Positions 1 to 13,892 of a stretch of 64,000 nucleotides of DNA are shown in pieces. Source of the stretch: Pelecanus crispus. Its lineage: Eukaryota; Chordata; Aves; Pelecaniformes; Pelecanidae. Numbering within the stretch: the first letter of the stretch is position 1; each line of letters opens with the position of its first letter. Position numbers and translations under genes: made by a program. The stretch lies in contig NC_134662.1 in NCBI RefSeq assembly GCF_030463565.1, positions 5,991,001-6,055,000 of the forward strand, read 5' to 3'. The notes beneath the pieces were generated by a model that saw only the letters and a list, made by a program, of their open reading frames with translations, did no database searches and was not told the DNA's origin.

Positions 1-2239
1 CTTGCAGTTCTCTGGGGAGGATTTTTCTCCCCATCACCCCCCCAGCCAAAGGTAGAAAACTCATTTTGTTTCTAAGTAGCTGCTAATGATTGTGCCGCTG
101 ATTGGAATGGCCGAGCATTCTCGGCTGATTATCAGGGGGTCATCGCTTCCCAACACGCTGTGTTCTCCTGAGGGCCTGCACGGTCTTCAGAGAATGGAGA
201 TACTTGGAAATGGGTGACTGGCAGCAGCGTTTTGTCTAGAATTTGGTGAGCAGTAATTCTAGGAGATGGGTAAATGGATTTCAATTTTTTTTGCATATCC
301 ATAAAACTTCTCCATGGTATGTGCTGACAGAAATTCTGTGTTAGTAACTGCTGTTGAAAGGCTATAGTGACTTCTCTCCAAAGCTGGTATTTAAAACTTT
401 CCCAATTTGTAAGACTATTTTTCTCAGGTTTTGTGAACAAATGTGCCATGCTTAAATTCTCGTGAGCAGTCGACTATACAAGCATATTGCACTTCAGTGT
501 GATGAATTAAGAAATTGCACAGTGCAGTGTATTCAACAGGCTCTTACCTCAGCCTCCTTTATCATTTGAGGAATTGGCTGAGGAGCTTCCCTAGCGTTTT
601 GAAAAAAAGTTGGCCTGCTGCATTTAAAAGTACACCAGTACAGTGACAGATGTTTTTATTTTTTAAGTAAAGAGCGGAAAGTCTGTATTTTGGTGACGTT
701 AGTAGGGCTTTTCCGTATTACATGCAGATATAAACTGCTCCATGTTAACAGCTCTGGGTAGATATTCCATGAGATGGGTAACATAATATTTAAGAACTTC
801 AGAAAGCTCTTGACCCTTTGAAGCCATTCTCATCAAGTCCTTAAATGCGTGTTGCATAATTTTAAATCTCCACTAGTTCTCTGGAGTGCGTTAAGATTAA
901 ACAGGTGATTGCAGAATGATTCTGTCCAGGCGATGCCTTGAAGGGTCATTCTCATCATCTCGTTCGGTGTCTGACTTGGCTCTTACTGTAACGCGGGTAG
1001 ATAATGACAGCGAGCCCAGGTGAAGTGGAGAGCTGCCACGCTGGGAGCGTCCGGCTCTGCCGGCACCCGCCTGTCGTGCATTAACTCTGCGCTGGCTTTT
1101 CATGTCCCCAGATAACTGCAGTCGAAAGTACAGATTTCCGGCTGCGTGAGCGGACCTCTCCTTTACCGTAGAAAGCACCAAGCTCATGACAAATCAAAAG
1201 GGGTGTATTTTAAGGCTGAATTTTCTGTATATTCTGCCTGAATTTACATTATTATTATATAATCTGTCTGATTATTCTGCTTGAATAATCTACAAACTCT
1301 GCGTTTCTCTCTTGTTGAAGTAGGACCGGTTGTTCCTGTGACTGATTGCACAGCAACCTCATTTTACGGCTCTACATTTTTAAGCAGTAATTTTGGACTT
1401 CAGTTCATGGCTTATAATACATAGAACTACCAAGATCCATCTGGTTAAAGTTACTGTGCAGGTGGAAGAGGAGGAGAAATGGGTATCGTGTATGCAACAA
1501 AACTGTATCGCGGTTAGATGTCCTTAGGAGCAGCGTAGTGGTTGGGTTTTTAGGGCTTGTGTGTTAGCGATGTGTTCTGTGGGTGTTATTTATTGTGCTG
1601 AAATAATCTGTAGCGACTGCTGCTCCTGGGGGGGACACGTTGTGTTGTTTCGTACGCTTTGGTTGCGCAGCTCCGTGCTTGACAAGCCTCGTTCTGTAAG
1701 ACATGCTGCGTCGTTCCACTAAATGTTAACCACGTTTGTAGCTGGCCGTGCGATCGGTGGGATTTATACCGGAAGGCAATGGATGTATAGGGCTGGGTCA
1801 AACCTTGTAGCTTCCGTGGTTATTCTTGTTTTGTTAGGCTTTGTTTTGGCAGGACCATGCTGTTTTAGAAATGTGTTGGGGTGTAGAGGCGTAAGCACGA
1901 GGTGGTTGAAATGGTGAAGTGGCTGCAGAGCCTGAGCGGTGCTGAGCCGCCGGCGGAGGCTGGGACAGCCTTGGGCATTTCTTCGGGGATCACGCTGGCT
2001 CGGGGCACTGCATGTGGGATAGCGAGCCTGCCCTGTGTGCTAGGGGAGCGTGGGCCAGCGAATTTTGACAGGTTAAATTTTGTACGTCCTTTACAAACCG
2101 CTTCATATAATACCTGTATGTACCTCTTTGAGAGGACAGAATTTAGAATTACTGTTTTGAGTCTAGTTTGGACTAGATGGAAACGAGCGTTTCAGTGCGT
2201 TTCTGCAACTCGCTGTTCAGCGTCTGTTCCCCAGGTGTG

Positions 2240-2900
2240 AATCACAGGGGTGCATGGCTGGAAGGGACTTCATGAAGCTAAGTGGGCCATTGCTTTCACT
2301 GAAGCAGCATCACCTGTATAAAACAACTCCTTCCAGACTTGTCTGATCTGTTCTTAAACCTCTGTAGTGGCTATGGAAACCGTTTGAGAGCTTATTTGAG
2401 CGCATTGGTAGCTCTCCGGTTATTCCTACTGTGTAATCAGTATTTGTCGTGTTGCAAATTAGGCCAGTGAGCATGAAAACAGTTGATCACCATTTTCTTT
2501 ATTATGGCTAATAATGCATAGGAAGGCTTATTTCAAGCTGTCTGTGTCTCTTCCCTATTTTTTTCAATACTGTTTGAACTGCATACTTAAACTTCTCTTA
2601 TTAACCATGTTTTCAAAACCTCTTATCACTGCTCTCCTCTGAACTCCTCTTTGTATGCGTTCTTGAACTGCGGCGCCTTGAGATGAACATGCAATTCCAG
2701 CTGAATTTGATTCCTATACCGTTCCTTATCAGTATGGTGTTGAGTGAGAAACAAGGAAGATTATCTTGCTTGCAGTATGCCATGGCAGATACCCCTGGGA
2801 CTGCTCTGCCCGGCTGTGACAATGACCGCCTGGCTTTGTGGCCGGCAGCACCCGCTTCTCCTTACTCTCTTCCCTTACCTTGCATTTGTGCCACACGTGT
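2240..2900 (-). mobile_element. Decayed CR1-type LINE fragment
   Basis: Read on the plus strand, the segment follows the antisense order of the CR1/L3 3' region. It begins with an atcacag...ggctggaagggactt block at about 2,242. A gttcttaaacctct block follows at 2,350, then a cttgaactgcggcgcc block at about 2,663 and a looser match to the next CR1 block up to about 2,900. The element therefore lies on the minus strand. It is heavily diverged, with no usable reading frame, so it is an old copy. The right edge is soft. CR1 is the dominant LINE of birds, which agrees with the inferred host. Confidence 0.6.
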
Positions 2901-4739
2901 CTTTCCAGGTTAATGGTGTTTCATGTAATTAACCTTCACTTCAACTGCTGGGCTTCTTACATGAGGCTAATAAATTTGTTCCCCAAAAAGGCTTTGCCCA
3001 ACTTCTTGGTCTGGTGGCTTGGGGTGGGGGGTGGAAAAAGAAGGGGGAGTCACGTTGCAGTGAGTCTTCTGTGTTTCATGTACAAGTGAGGGGTAGGCAC
3101 TACAGGTACAATTCTTGTGATATTATACAAAATGTTGAGTGAATGTAGAAGCTGACAGACAATTATTCCTCTCTGTAGTAACAAGAATGTCTTCCAATTA
3201 TTGGCTGATAAATATGAATGGAGAAAAGTGTTATCCTGCTGACTGTTTTCTCTTTGCCTTAAAGACCTCTCCCTGTAGAGCAGGAGGACTTCCCTCAACG
3301 TGCCGCTGCTGTTCTGTGAACTGGTTATGTTCCAGGTGTGCGTCTTGTCTCCATAATCTGTATTTCACTGCCTTTTACCACCTGAAGGACGATGGGTGCT
3401 GCTTTCATTGGGTGGCTTCCCCTGCCTTGCCAAAGCGTGGAGTGTTTTCCTGCTATGTCAAGGGCCTCTGCCAGGGTTAGATGTCTCCTTTGGAGTGGAC
3501 CACGTAGAGAAGAGCTAGAGTGTTGCTGGCACTTAGCAACTGCTGTGGATTTGTGTCTCGAGGCTGTTAGTAACTGCCGGGGCAAACTGTGTTTTCTGCT
3601 GGCAAACTCCTCTTAATCTCTTGGCTGTTCTAGCCTCTCTACACCTTACTTACGTGCGTACGTACCGCTGAAAGGTAGCGGAGGGCTAAACTGTTGTCTC
3701 GCCCAAGTGAAATATTTCAGCTCTGCTGATGCTTTGCAATGCGGTATTTCGTTGGAATCTGACCTTACTCTTGTTTGATGATCCTGGCTTTGTAAAGTAT
3801 ATATGGGAAGGTATCTGGATGATGTTACTTCACCATTAAATAAAGCTTAAGTACAAATAAAATATATGCAATTTGTTTTGACTCTTCAAATTAGACCTGG
3901 AAATTTTAAATCCAGAGGTAAGGGTAAGTGCTTGCTGTGCCTAGCTACTTTTTTCGCTGGTTTTGGTAGTCAAGGAGCATTTCTTCTACCTGTTGTTTTG
4001 CAGCACAAATCTCTGATCAGTTTTCAAAGCATGGGCTCCAAATGAATTTCTCTGTCATAGAAGATGCTCTCAGTGGATGACTTTCAACCCAAATAATTGA
4101 TTCCTTCATGTTTAAAGATCTGCTTTACTAAATAGTATTAGAAAACTTGTGTCCGCCTTTAAGAATGTCTTTTGTGTACTGGTGGATATTTGAACTCCAC
4201 TTAGCAAACTGACTTTCAAACATTTTCAATAATTATGAACAAAGTAGTGCATGGTCATCTTTTTGGTATGTCATTTCTGCGAATAGTGTCTCGTGTACCC
4301 TATCTTTAGACAACATCATGTCACATTGGGGGTAGGGGAAACTGTTAATAGATCAGTTGCAAGGGAACTGAACTAAATACCAGCAGGTTGTAACCTGAAT
4401 TCTAACGTTGTGTGTTTGGTCTGTACCTTTGAAAAAATGACGTTATAGTTTACGGTTCATGATGTGTATTGTTAGTGTCTGGTACCTTACACCTCCTATA
4501 TGAAGTGCTAAATAAACACTATACTACTGTATTTCCATTGCCGCATTTAAATAAAGCCTACTGTGAATAGCAACTTTTCTCTTCTTACTTCTTATTCCCT
4601 GTTTCAGATTATTATGCAATGAAGTAGCTTTTATAGAAATGCAGTGCTTGGGGGCAAGATCTGATACTGATCAGAGACCCTGGTCCGGGGTAGGAATTGG
4701 TGCTTAGGTGCAGGTAATCGCTGCGCTGCTTTAGAGAAA

Positions 4740-5115
4740 ATAAATACAAGCAGATGACATTGCTCGTGGTGCTGTTGCCATACCTCCTTCTGAATCAGTT
4801 CTGCCTTCCTAGCAATTTCAGCAATATTGACCTCAAACCCAGGATTGTCTTGAATATTATCCCACGCTACCTAAGGGTATACATGGCCCATAGATATATG
4901 GCAGTTTTTATAACTACCCAATAAAATGCCCCTGTACCTAGGGGCAGGGGGAAGCCAATAAAAAATGGTACAAAGCCTCCTGTGAACATCTGCATAAAGT
5001 ATGCTGCATTTCTTGTATTAATGCCAACAGGAAACGCCAACTTGGCAAGAGAGATCTGGATTTGTATCTGTAGGAAAGACAGAAAGATCTGCTTAGTCTT
5101 ATACGGTGGGTCCAC
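4740..5115 (-). other. Unassigned coding-like segment in MED26 intron 1
   Basis: On the minus strand an 82-codon open frame (5115 to 4867) encodes a hydrophobic, membrane-like stretch. It contains GINTRNAAYFMQMFTGG and FPLPLGTGAFYWV. The frame is entered through a tract that looks like a splice acceptor (ttcctacag, near 5,070). Immediately beyond it, a different frame stays open with a soluble, helix-like composition (WDNIQDNPGFEVNIAEIA and on). The composition looks more like decayed or spliced protein-coding DNA than random intron, but I do not recognise the family. It could be an old retrocopy, an element relic or an exon of an antisense gene. Treat it as unidentified. Confidence 0.2.
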
Positions 5116-8100
5116 CTCTCTGCTTGCTTCTGTAAAATTGCTTTGATGCTACAGGTGGGAAAATGTTACAAAAGTGCTTTCTTTGAAACTAGCAAAATAC
5201 TGAGTATTTATAGCATATTCTGAGGAATAAAGTTGAAGTATGATGACAAATACATTCTCTCAAAGCCAGTGTCTTCTGATATATCTGTGTGGTCTGTTTC
5301 AAAATACTTGTAATGGAGTCAGATTATTGATTATTATAACCCGTGATTTCAGGAGGTCAATAGCATTACACTTTGTTTTTAGAAAAGTTTCAGTGAGGAG
5401 GGACTCCAGACGTACTAGGCCAGGTTTAAGTACCCTTTAGAAACTTTTAAAGGTACTAATGTGACCCATATGGATGATGATGAGGATACTGTGTCAAAAG
5501 ATGCCTTTCAGTGCTGTTATGTGAACTTTATGCAAGTGATTAAAAAGAGCCGTTCTAGCCAGAATCCAGTAGGATAGGAATTTGTATTAGCAGTTTCACT
5601 GCCTTTTTTTTTTTTCTTTTTTTGTAATTGTGCATCTAGCTCTCAGGTTTTTATGTTACAAGGAAAGTACCTACTGCTTCTCCTATTCCAGGCCTGTATA
5701 AGTAAGTGTCTCGGCAACATTGTCCTTGCTAACGCAGATCTGGTTTGTCATCTATCATGGTCGAGTCATGCATGCAAAGATCTTTAGAAACATCCCTGTG
5801 AAACATTTAAAAAAAAACCAAACCAACCAACCCAAATTGCTTTATTCAAATGACTGCAATTGAATGTTTCTGTAACGTTTTTTTCTTAGGCAGCAGTGGA
5901 GTGGGATGCGGGTTGTCCTGCGTGTCGAGGCAGCCCTGTGGAAGAAAGAAAGAAAGAAAGGTGTCACACTGGTGCTCATCTTGTGTTCTGTATCTGGACT
6001 GGTCTGTAGATGAAGGAAGAGAATCAGAGCATGACAGTTGAGTGTGCTAGTCCGACATAAAACGCGTCCCAGCAGGTTGGTAGTCCTAGCCCTTCCGCAC
6101 CCCGGCGCGTGGAAGCGGTGATACCAGCTCGCGTGTGGGTGCCGAGTTTGCTGCTGCTTTCAAATCTGCCTGGGCGGGAGGCAGTAGAATTGGAGGTGGT
6201 AGGGAACGGCTGCGCGTTAAACTTCCCAAACCCAACCACATTTGCCATCCTTTTAAACTGCTGCGTAACACTTACCCTGAAGTTAGCTACTGAATTGTTC
6301 TTGATTTATAAAAGCTGAAATAAGATTAAGATGGCAGTTTAAAAAAGGAAATTAAGCTGCTTGATCTTTTCCAGAGAGTTCAGAAACCCGTGTTTTTGTC
6401 TGAGGCTGTAGTAAAAACATTTAGTGCTTAACTTGGAGAAGGTCTGAGATACCAGTAGTAAGCTCCAGAGTATGGCTGAATGACTTAAGGAGACTTGCAT
6501 GGAATAAATAAGATTTGTTTTCTGTGACTGTCATTAGGGTTGGCTGGAAAGGATTATCGTAGATGACTCAAAGCAGATGTTCTCTAGTAAACTTCCGAGT
6601 GAATTAGTCTGTGTGCCAGTCAATCTTCACAACATGGGGATAGCATGGGATAATTTGAAATGCTGTATAAATTAGTCTTAGCTGTTTTCTGCAAGCTCCT
6701 AAATGCAAGGTCCTGGGGTTGCTTCATGGAAGTTCTTGTTTTGGGGTGGTAGTAATGGGTTGCAGTGTAAGTAGGCAAAGGCAAATAGAAACTAAAACGA
6801 TGTGCAAGTTCCTGAGATGCTGACTTATGCAATTTGCTCTTAACCAGTGTCTGAAGAGAGCAAGGTCACCGAACTCCCTTGTCCCACTCTGCTTTATGTT
6901 ACTTTGCCTATCTGCTGTGTAGCCAATAAGCATTTTTAATAGCAGCTTGCATTAATAAATTGTCATTTCTGGTGCTGCTCAAAGTAGGATGATGTCCTGG
7001 TAGGTTTTGTAACGTCAGTCTCCTGTCAGTTATGTGACAATGTACTAATTTTATTAAGCCAGTAACAGACAGTTTAAGGTAAAAATACTGGTGTGCAATA
7101 CTGATGTGCTGCTGTTACCAAAATAGGTGTCTTCACATTGAATAGATGATACTTGAGGCGTTTTGGGGAGATCATCTTGTTTTCATCATAGTATTTAACT
7201 ATACCACAAGAAATCTCATAGTCTATGTTACTCTGAAGTAGGTAAACTATTTTTATTATAAGCTTCTCTTTATGGCAGTTTGGGTGAAGCATTCCAAGAA
7301 AACTACACAAAACTGCTGGAGAAGGGTGGAGAAGCTGTTGAACCTGCCTGAACATTTTATTTTTATTTTTTTTAAGAACCACGCTTTCCCTGCAGGTCAA
7401 AAAGAAGGAAAAAATGAGAGGAGCTTCTTGTGGCTGATCTTGAGCGTGAGCCTTCGTGCTCCTTGCAGCAATTGCTTCAGCGCAGCAGCGTGTTTTCAAT
7501 TGGTTACAAATGTGTGAAGAATCTGAAATGGGCGGTTTGCGTTTTACCAGAATTTGAGCGATCAGCACAGGCTCGGTGGTGTAAGGCTGCTTTCACTGTC
7601 TTAATTGGCACCATGTGTCCCTCAAAAGGAGGGAATGAAGTAGCAGCCTGTCAGTCTTGCTGTGGACCTGGTCTCCTGTCGGTGATTTAGCATCCAGGGG
7701 CATCCATATACACGTATTTGGGTATATTGAAACAGTGGCAAAGCTGTTACTGGAAATTCCCTGGCCAATTTCATCTTTCTGTAGGTGTATATATACACGA
7801 GCCTATCACTTTCCTCATCTTGACCTTTTGATAGACTAATGATCCTTTTTTGCCATCTGTTTGTCATTTAGATAATGAATATTTGGGGATTACCAGTAAC
7901 TGCAAAAATAGTTGTACCAATTATTGGTGTGTGTAATACACAGAGCCTTTTTGCACCCTGGTAATTCGTAGTCTAAAATATGTGTTGGGAAGGAGAGTAT
8001 CACGTTTTGCAAGTCTAAAAATGTTTGTCTGGAAACTCCCAGAATTGAGCATTAGCTATTCTAAGTGTCCTGGTTCTAGAAACTGAAAAAAACCCTGGTC

Positions 8101-9727
8101 TTATGTATTACTTAAACTGTGGTGCTAAATTATCCTTTCTAGGCGCTGAGGGCAGCACGAGGATCAAAACATGGAAGTCGGTGCACTGAAGTGAAATAGT
8201 AAGAACTAAAATATGTCAAAATAGGTGCTCTTGCCGCTTTAAAGCCTCAGTGGAGTTTTACCAGACCTGACCAGATGGTAGGGCTTTAAATATCTGCAGA
8301 GGCCTTGTAGTTGGGTGAAGAAAAAGACCATGACAAATTAATTAATCTTTGGTCTGAAGTTGGTTTTACAACCTGTAAGAGTTATAATCGTAAAAAGCCT
8401 ATATAGACTTTAAAAATAAGTTTGATAAAAGTAAATCTAAAAATCAGGCAAAGTGTTTAATTGCCGACAGCTTTATCCAAGTATGTCCAACATTAAGCAG
8501 TCCTGCTGTGATGGAAAAAGCATTGTCTGTGCACAGGGTTTTCTGAAAGGAAGAGACTTCAGCTCCTGATTCTCCTGTTGTATCTTAATAGAAGGGTAAA
8601 ATTGACTTGACAAAGCTAATTCTTACAAACTTGCGGTCTTTTTAAAACGAAGAGTCTTGCAGCGGAGTGTGTGGCAGGGAGGGTAGGACTGCCTGATTAT
8701 GCTCCTGATAAGACTTCAGGATAATGTGGGATCCCTGCAGAGGTTCTTGCTGCAAGATTTTTCTCAGATGCAGTTCACGTCCAGTTGAGTCACAAATGAA
8801 ATTAAGCAATAGATGAGACTGTGATTCAAGTTTTCCTTTGCTTATCTTTTAAGTCTATCTACAAAGGTGAATTAGAAATTCCAGTTTTTGGTGCTCTTAA
8901 CATCAGGTAATGGAAATGCAGATCTCTGTGTAGCCTGGGGTTTCTCACAGAAATTACTAAAATCACAGTTGTGCTTAAGATCTACAGATTGTGGCAACCG
9001 CTTTTGTGCGGAGCTTACTCATGCGTGCAGAAATGCCGAGCGAAGCCCGTCAGAAAATCTGATACACGCTTTGTTAATGTAACGTGAATGTCTGCAGATA
9101 CTCCTCACCATCTTACGTATCGGGAAATACAATTCTCGAGCGCTTGCGGAGGCCGGGCGCCGGTCTGAGGACACCTACCGGGCGCAGCCTCGGCTTCAGC
9201 CCTGCCTTCCACCTCGCAGGAGTCGGAACCTGGGCTTCGCACCTTGGGGTGTAGCTCCAGGAAGCGTCCGAATTTTGAAGAAAATGGTAGAACGGTGACT
9301 TGTGTAAATCTAAAGCTGTGCCTGAAGGAATAAATGCAAGATTTCTGATTTGACTCGCTGCTCTTCGTGGTCCGCTTGGCACTTACGTTCCCAGTGAGGC
9401 TGTTAATTAATTGTACAAGTAACTGTAGGACGAACAGCTTGGCTAGGGGTCTCGGAACATCGCTAGTAAGTCACGCTGGTTTTATTGCTAATGTTTCCTT
9501 TAGTTTTGCATAAGAGTGTGTTTGTTACAGCTCCCGCAGTTTCCAACTAGGTCAGTAAAGTGTCCTTGTCCCTATTCTTTGAACAATCGGCTCCCTAAAG
9601 CCAGACAGTGTGATAGTAATTTTGTGATTAATGCTTCCAGCAATTATAAAGTGGAAGGTCTTAAATTGCGTTTAATAACTAAGACCAGTACATGAAACGT
9701 GAATTGACTTTGTCTTCCTTGTTGCAG

Positions 9728-12700
9728 ATCCATAACATGGTGGCAGTGCTGGAAGTGATCTCCAGCCTGGAGAAATATCCCATTACCAAAGAGGCACTTG
9801 AGGTATGTCACCCTCTGAACGTTACTGGATTTTGTGTGTATGAAAGGACTTTCTCTGCCTGTCTAATTTCCATAAGAGCTTTTCTCGAAACAATAGATTG
9901 CTTGCAAAGGATTCACAATTCAGATATTATTTGGTCCCTCTCACGCCGCTTCTGACGTGTCGGTGCGTACACAGCGATTCTTTCTGGATTCGGATCAGTA
10001 TTCTGTGTGGCGCAGTTCCTGTTTGTGTAGGGCACCAAATTAATCACTACTTGCTGCTGATGAATTCTGTTGCATTCAGCAACGTCACCGTCCTTGCTGA
10101 AGTACTGGCCACCTTTTTAGGTGTTTGGTGACCGAGCGCCAAGGAATCAGAAATAGGAATATAGTTACTCTGTGTCTATAAAATTAGTCTTCAATTCAGT
10201 GAAGCAGGTTTCAATGCCTGGTCTAGTTGGTGAGGTTAGGTAGGTGTATTAAAAGCTGCAGCGTCAGGTGGGACAGCAGCTGCAGCCTCACTGGCTGCTC
10301 TTAGAAACAGAGCCCAGAGGAGCTTTCATGGCTAAATTATAAAACTTTATTCAATCTTTATATTGAAATTATTGGTGTTATTTGCTTTTAACTATTGCTT
10401 AGCTGTAACTCCAGCTGTATTTCAACGTATGTGTCATCACGTCACATATTTCTCTCTCAGTCTGGTCTACGTTTTCCTTTGAAGTGCTTTTCTTAAGTAA
10501 TCTGACTTGTGGAACAATTCTTTGTTTTCGAATGTGCTTTGGGAACAATCAAACTCTTCACTTCCTTCCACTTATGAAACCACTTTGGGACACCCTAGGA
10601 ATGCTTGTTTAAATCGGTCTTTCATAACCTTTCAAGATACTGGGGAGAAAAGGGAGAGGAGAGATGGAGGAAGAAGGTAGGACATAAGTCGCACCCTGGC
10701 TAGTCAGGTTTGTGAAATGGAGATTTTTATTGTCAATGCATTACTGTAACAGGCGAAGATTCAGGAATTTTTTTCTCTTGCCTCTTTCTGCAGATCTTAT
10801 ACTTTCACTGTGATAAATGCGCACCTTATCTGCCTCGGGTGCTGCATTTCCCCTCAAATCTGAGCTTGCACCTTTATTCTCAAGATTCTTGCCAATTAAA
10901 GAATTCCTTTCTGATGTTTTTCACAGCTCATGGCTCTGGTGCTCTAGCCAGGGAATAAAGACAGGCTGACTTGAAACCTACCATAGGTTTCACGTCGCGT
11001 GGCAGAGTGCTGGACCAACTGGACTAACCCTTTCCAAAACGATTAATTTGACGCTTAAATCTTTAGTGGTTTCTAACTAGGTATTTCTTAGGGTAAGCAT
11101 TACAAAGCAGAAATGTACCTTCAGAATTTTGTTTAGCTATCATTAATAGCTGTTTGTAAAACAACTCTTCTTTCTTTATAGGAAACGAGACTTGGGAGGC
11201 TTATCAATGAGGTGAGGAAGAAGACATCCAATGAGGAACTTGCCAAACGTGCCAAGAAATTGTTGCGGAATTGGCAAAAGTTGATAGAACCCGTAACCCA
11301 GAATGAACCAGTGCCAAGAGGGTTGCCGAATCCACCTGGGTCAGCAAATGGTGGTGCTCACAACTGCAAACCAGAAGCGCAACTTCCTGCTGTGGCCGGA
11401 TCGAAGCCAATCAGCGAATTGAAAAGCAGGAATGATATACAGAAACTAAATTCTCCAAAAACAGAGAAATTGGGAAATCGGAAAAGGAAAGGGGAACACA
11501 GGGACGGGCATCAGGGCCCTCCTCCCCCAAAAGTCTCCAAAGCTAGTCATGAAGTATTACAAAACTCTTCACCCCCTCCAACAAATGGAATTGGAGGTAG
11601 TCCTGAAAATTTTCCTAGTCCTGTAGACGTAAATCTACATGCGGGGCCTGAAAGCAGCAGGACAGAACTCAGTGAAAATGATAAACACAGTAAGATCCCA
11701 GTAAACGCTGTAAAACCTCACACCAGTTCTCCAGGACTTGTAAAACCTTCAAGCACTTCCTCGTTGCTAAAGACTGCAGTGCTTCAGCAGCATGATAAAT
11801 CGGAAGACACCACAGGACCGCACCAACCTAAGAGTCCTCGCTGTTCCTCGTTTAGCCCTAGAAATGTCAGGCATGATACTTTTGCTCGGCAGCATACTAC
11901 GTACTCACCAAAGGATTCAATGCCTAGTCCATCTCAAAGGTCTCAGTTCTTAGATACTGCACAGGTGCCATCACCGCCACCATCCTTGATGCAACCATCA
12001 ACACCTCCAATGCCAGCAAAAAGACTGGAGTTCTCTCAGCAATCAGTAACGGAGGTATCTCAGCACTGGCAGGAGCAGCAGGTACCGTCTGAAAGCCAGC
12101 ACCGGCACACAGCAGGGACGCTTCAGCACACGTCTCTCAGCTGCAAAACCGGCTCCCACCCTGGGGAATCTCTCACGCCGCACATGGGCTTTTCACAGGA
12201 CGCTTCAAAAATGGACAGTGATGATGCTGCTTCAGGTTCCGATAGTAAAAAGAAGAAAAGGTACCGACCCAGAGACTATACAGTCAACTTGGACGGGCAC
12301 GTGACAGAAGGGGGGGTGAAACCTGTGAGATTAAAAGAGAGAAAACTCACTTTTGATCCCATGACAGGACAGATAAAACCTTTAACACAGAAAGATCCTT
12401 TGCAGGTAGAAATCCCTGCACTTACTGAACAGCACAGGACAGAAACGGAAAAGCAGGAGCAAAAACCCAACCTGCAAAGCCCTTTTGAACAAACGAACTG
12501 GAAAGAATTATCCAGGAATGAAATCATTCAGACATATTTAAACAGACAGAGTAGCTTGCTGTCTTCATCGGGAGTACAGACTCCAGGAGCTCACTACTTC
12601 ATGTCTGAATATTTAAAGCAGGAGGAAAGCACTAGAAAAGAGGCTAGAAAGACTCACGTTCTAGCTCCTAACAGCAAACCTACAGACTTGCCTGGGGTCA

Positions 12701-12873
12701 CCAGAGAGGTCACGAGCGATGACCTCAACAGAATACGTGAGCATCACTGGCCAGGCGTGAACGGTTGTTATGACACACAGGGTAACTGGTATGATTGGAC
12801 ACAGTGCATATCTTTAGATCCACACGGGGATGATGGTAGATTGAACATCCTGCCTTACGTCTGCCTAGACTGA
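9728..12873 (+). CDS. MED26: Mediator complex subunit 26 (exons 2-3; exon 1 lies left of the window)
   Basis: MED26 is a nuclear Mediator subunit. Its N-terminal TFIIS-like helical domain recruits super-elongation complex and TFIID factors, and its C-terminus anchors it in Mediator. Exons are 9728-9802 (25 codons, phase 0) and 11182-12873 (563 codons plus TGA). The first holds HNMVAVLEVISSLEKYPITK. The second opens with ETRLGRLINEVRKKT and LAKRAKKLLRNWQKL, which completes the TFIIS N-domain. A long Ser/Pro-rich linker follows, then the KKKKRYRPRDYTVNLDG block, LKERKLTFDPMTGQIKPLTQ, SPFEQTNWKELSRNEII and the exact family ending DDGRLNILPYVCLD. With a roughly 24-residue exon 1 the protein would be about 612 aa, against 600 in human. 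The final exon is one uninterrupted 1.7-kb block, as in mammals. Confidence 0.97.
9803..11181 (+). other. MED26: MED26 intron 2
   Basis: A phase-0 intron of about 1.4 kb, from donor gtatgt at 9,803 to acceptor ctttatag at 11,181. I see no repeat family. A small inverted repeat (tgaaaccta / taggtttca, 3-base loop) lies at 10,972-10,992. Confidence 0.85.
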
Positions 12874-13892
12874 GTACAGTTTGGCTAGAACCGCTTTTAC
12901 ATCTGCAGTTAGCAAAAACGGCAGACGCTATGCCACCTAAAGATGGAGAGAGCCTCCTGTCCTGGACAAACAGGCCCAACGAGCAGAGGGTGTGAGGGAG
13001 CTGGTTCTTTACAGCTCTTCCCTTTAAATTCTCCTTTTGTGAAATGCTGCTACCAGTTTACTAACAATTGCAAAGGAAGGCATACGAAGGTTGATAAATT
13101 GAGTTCAAAACTCTATAGCAAGCCAGCTATAAAAAAGTGTTAGTCCCCAAGAAGTGAAGAGGATTTCCAGCACTTTCTGAATGCCGGAATCTTATTACAG
13201 GCAGGTACAGAGAAAATTGTGGAAGTTACCTTAACAAAATATGCATCTATTTATTTGACTTGATTTGGGTTTTTATTTGGCAGTGAGATATTCGAGAGAC
13301 AATGTGCAAAAACTGTAGTTTTATTTGTATCACATCTCTGAACATGATTGCGTTTTTTTTTAAAGTCATGTGGTACGGAGATTGGGTTTTAAACGGCAGG
13401 TGTTGCACTGCAGGCTGGGAGACCAGCTTCAGCTCAACATTCCATAGGCATCCACATATTTTAGTCTGGTTTCAGTTTAAATCCAGTCTCTGAGAAATGC
13501 TGCAAAACCTAGATGTTTAACGATATTTTTGATCCCACCACCACCAGCCAAATATTTTTCCTCCTTTTCCCTTCCTGCAAACTTCTAGGAAAAAAAAAAA
13601 AAAAAGAAAAATCACCTTTTCTAGAATCTAAATGTAATGAGGGTGCTACAAGTTTGTAACTGTACTGTGAGAGGGAAAAAGGAAGCCTGTTTGTATGCTG
13701 GAAATATACTTGTTACCATTCCTTTAGATATTGTTTGCCTTATGGATATCCATCATAAACGCAATTTGCAAAAACAAAGAGCCTTAGTGAATGTACAGTA
13801 CCTAGACTTCTGTGTTCTTGGGATGCAGAAGGGAGCAACTTTGCTATTTGGTCCTTTAAGTGGACACATTGTGATATAAATGTGGAAATAAA
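12874..13892 (+). other. MED26: MED26 3' untranslated region with poly(A) signal
   Basis: AU-rich sequence after the MED26 stop. It ends at an AATAAA hexamer at 13,887-13,892, the first strong signal downstream. The interval has no coding character and includes a run of A at about 13,590. The length is inferred from the hexamer, not from transcript data. Confidence 0.6.

Larger units (their letters stand above)
1..9727 (+). other. MED26: MED26 intron 1 (3' part), no host coding exon recognised
   Basis: This AT-rich stretch precedes the first MED26 exon in the window. In human, MED26 exon 1 encodes about the first 24 residues. Nothing matching it is seen here, so the region is read as intron 1, at least 9.7 kb long. 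It contains a decayed CR1 element (about 2.24-2.9 kb), an unassigned coding-like segment on the minus strand (about 4.74-5.1 kb), a short GAAA repeat near 5,943 and scattered A or T runs. The other open frames are short and have no recognisable family signature. The acceptor that ends the intron is a pyrimidine-rich tract closing in ttgcag at 9,727. Confidence 0.7.

Noticed and set aside
7074-7568. 164-codon frame on the minus strand in MED26 intron 1
   Set aside because: No recognisable domain, no splice logic and mixed composition; probably chance.
7784-7800. gtgtatatatacac palindrome
   Set aside because: Simple alternating purine/pyrimidine sequence, expected by chance in AT-rich intron.
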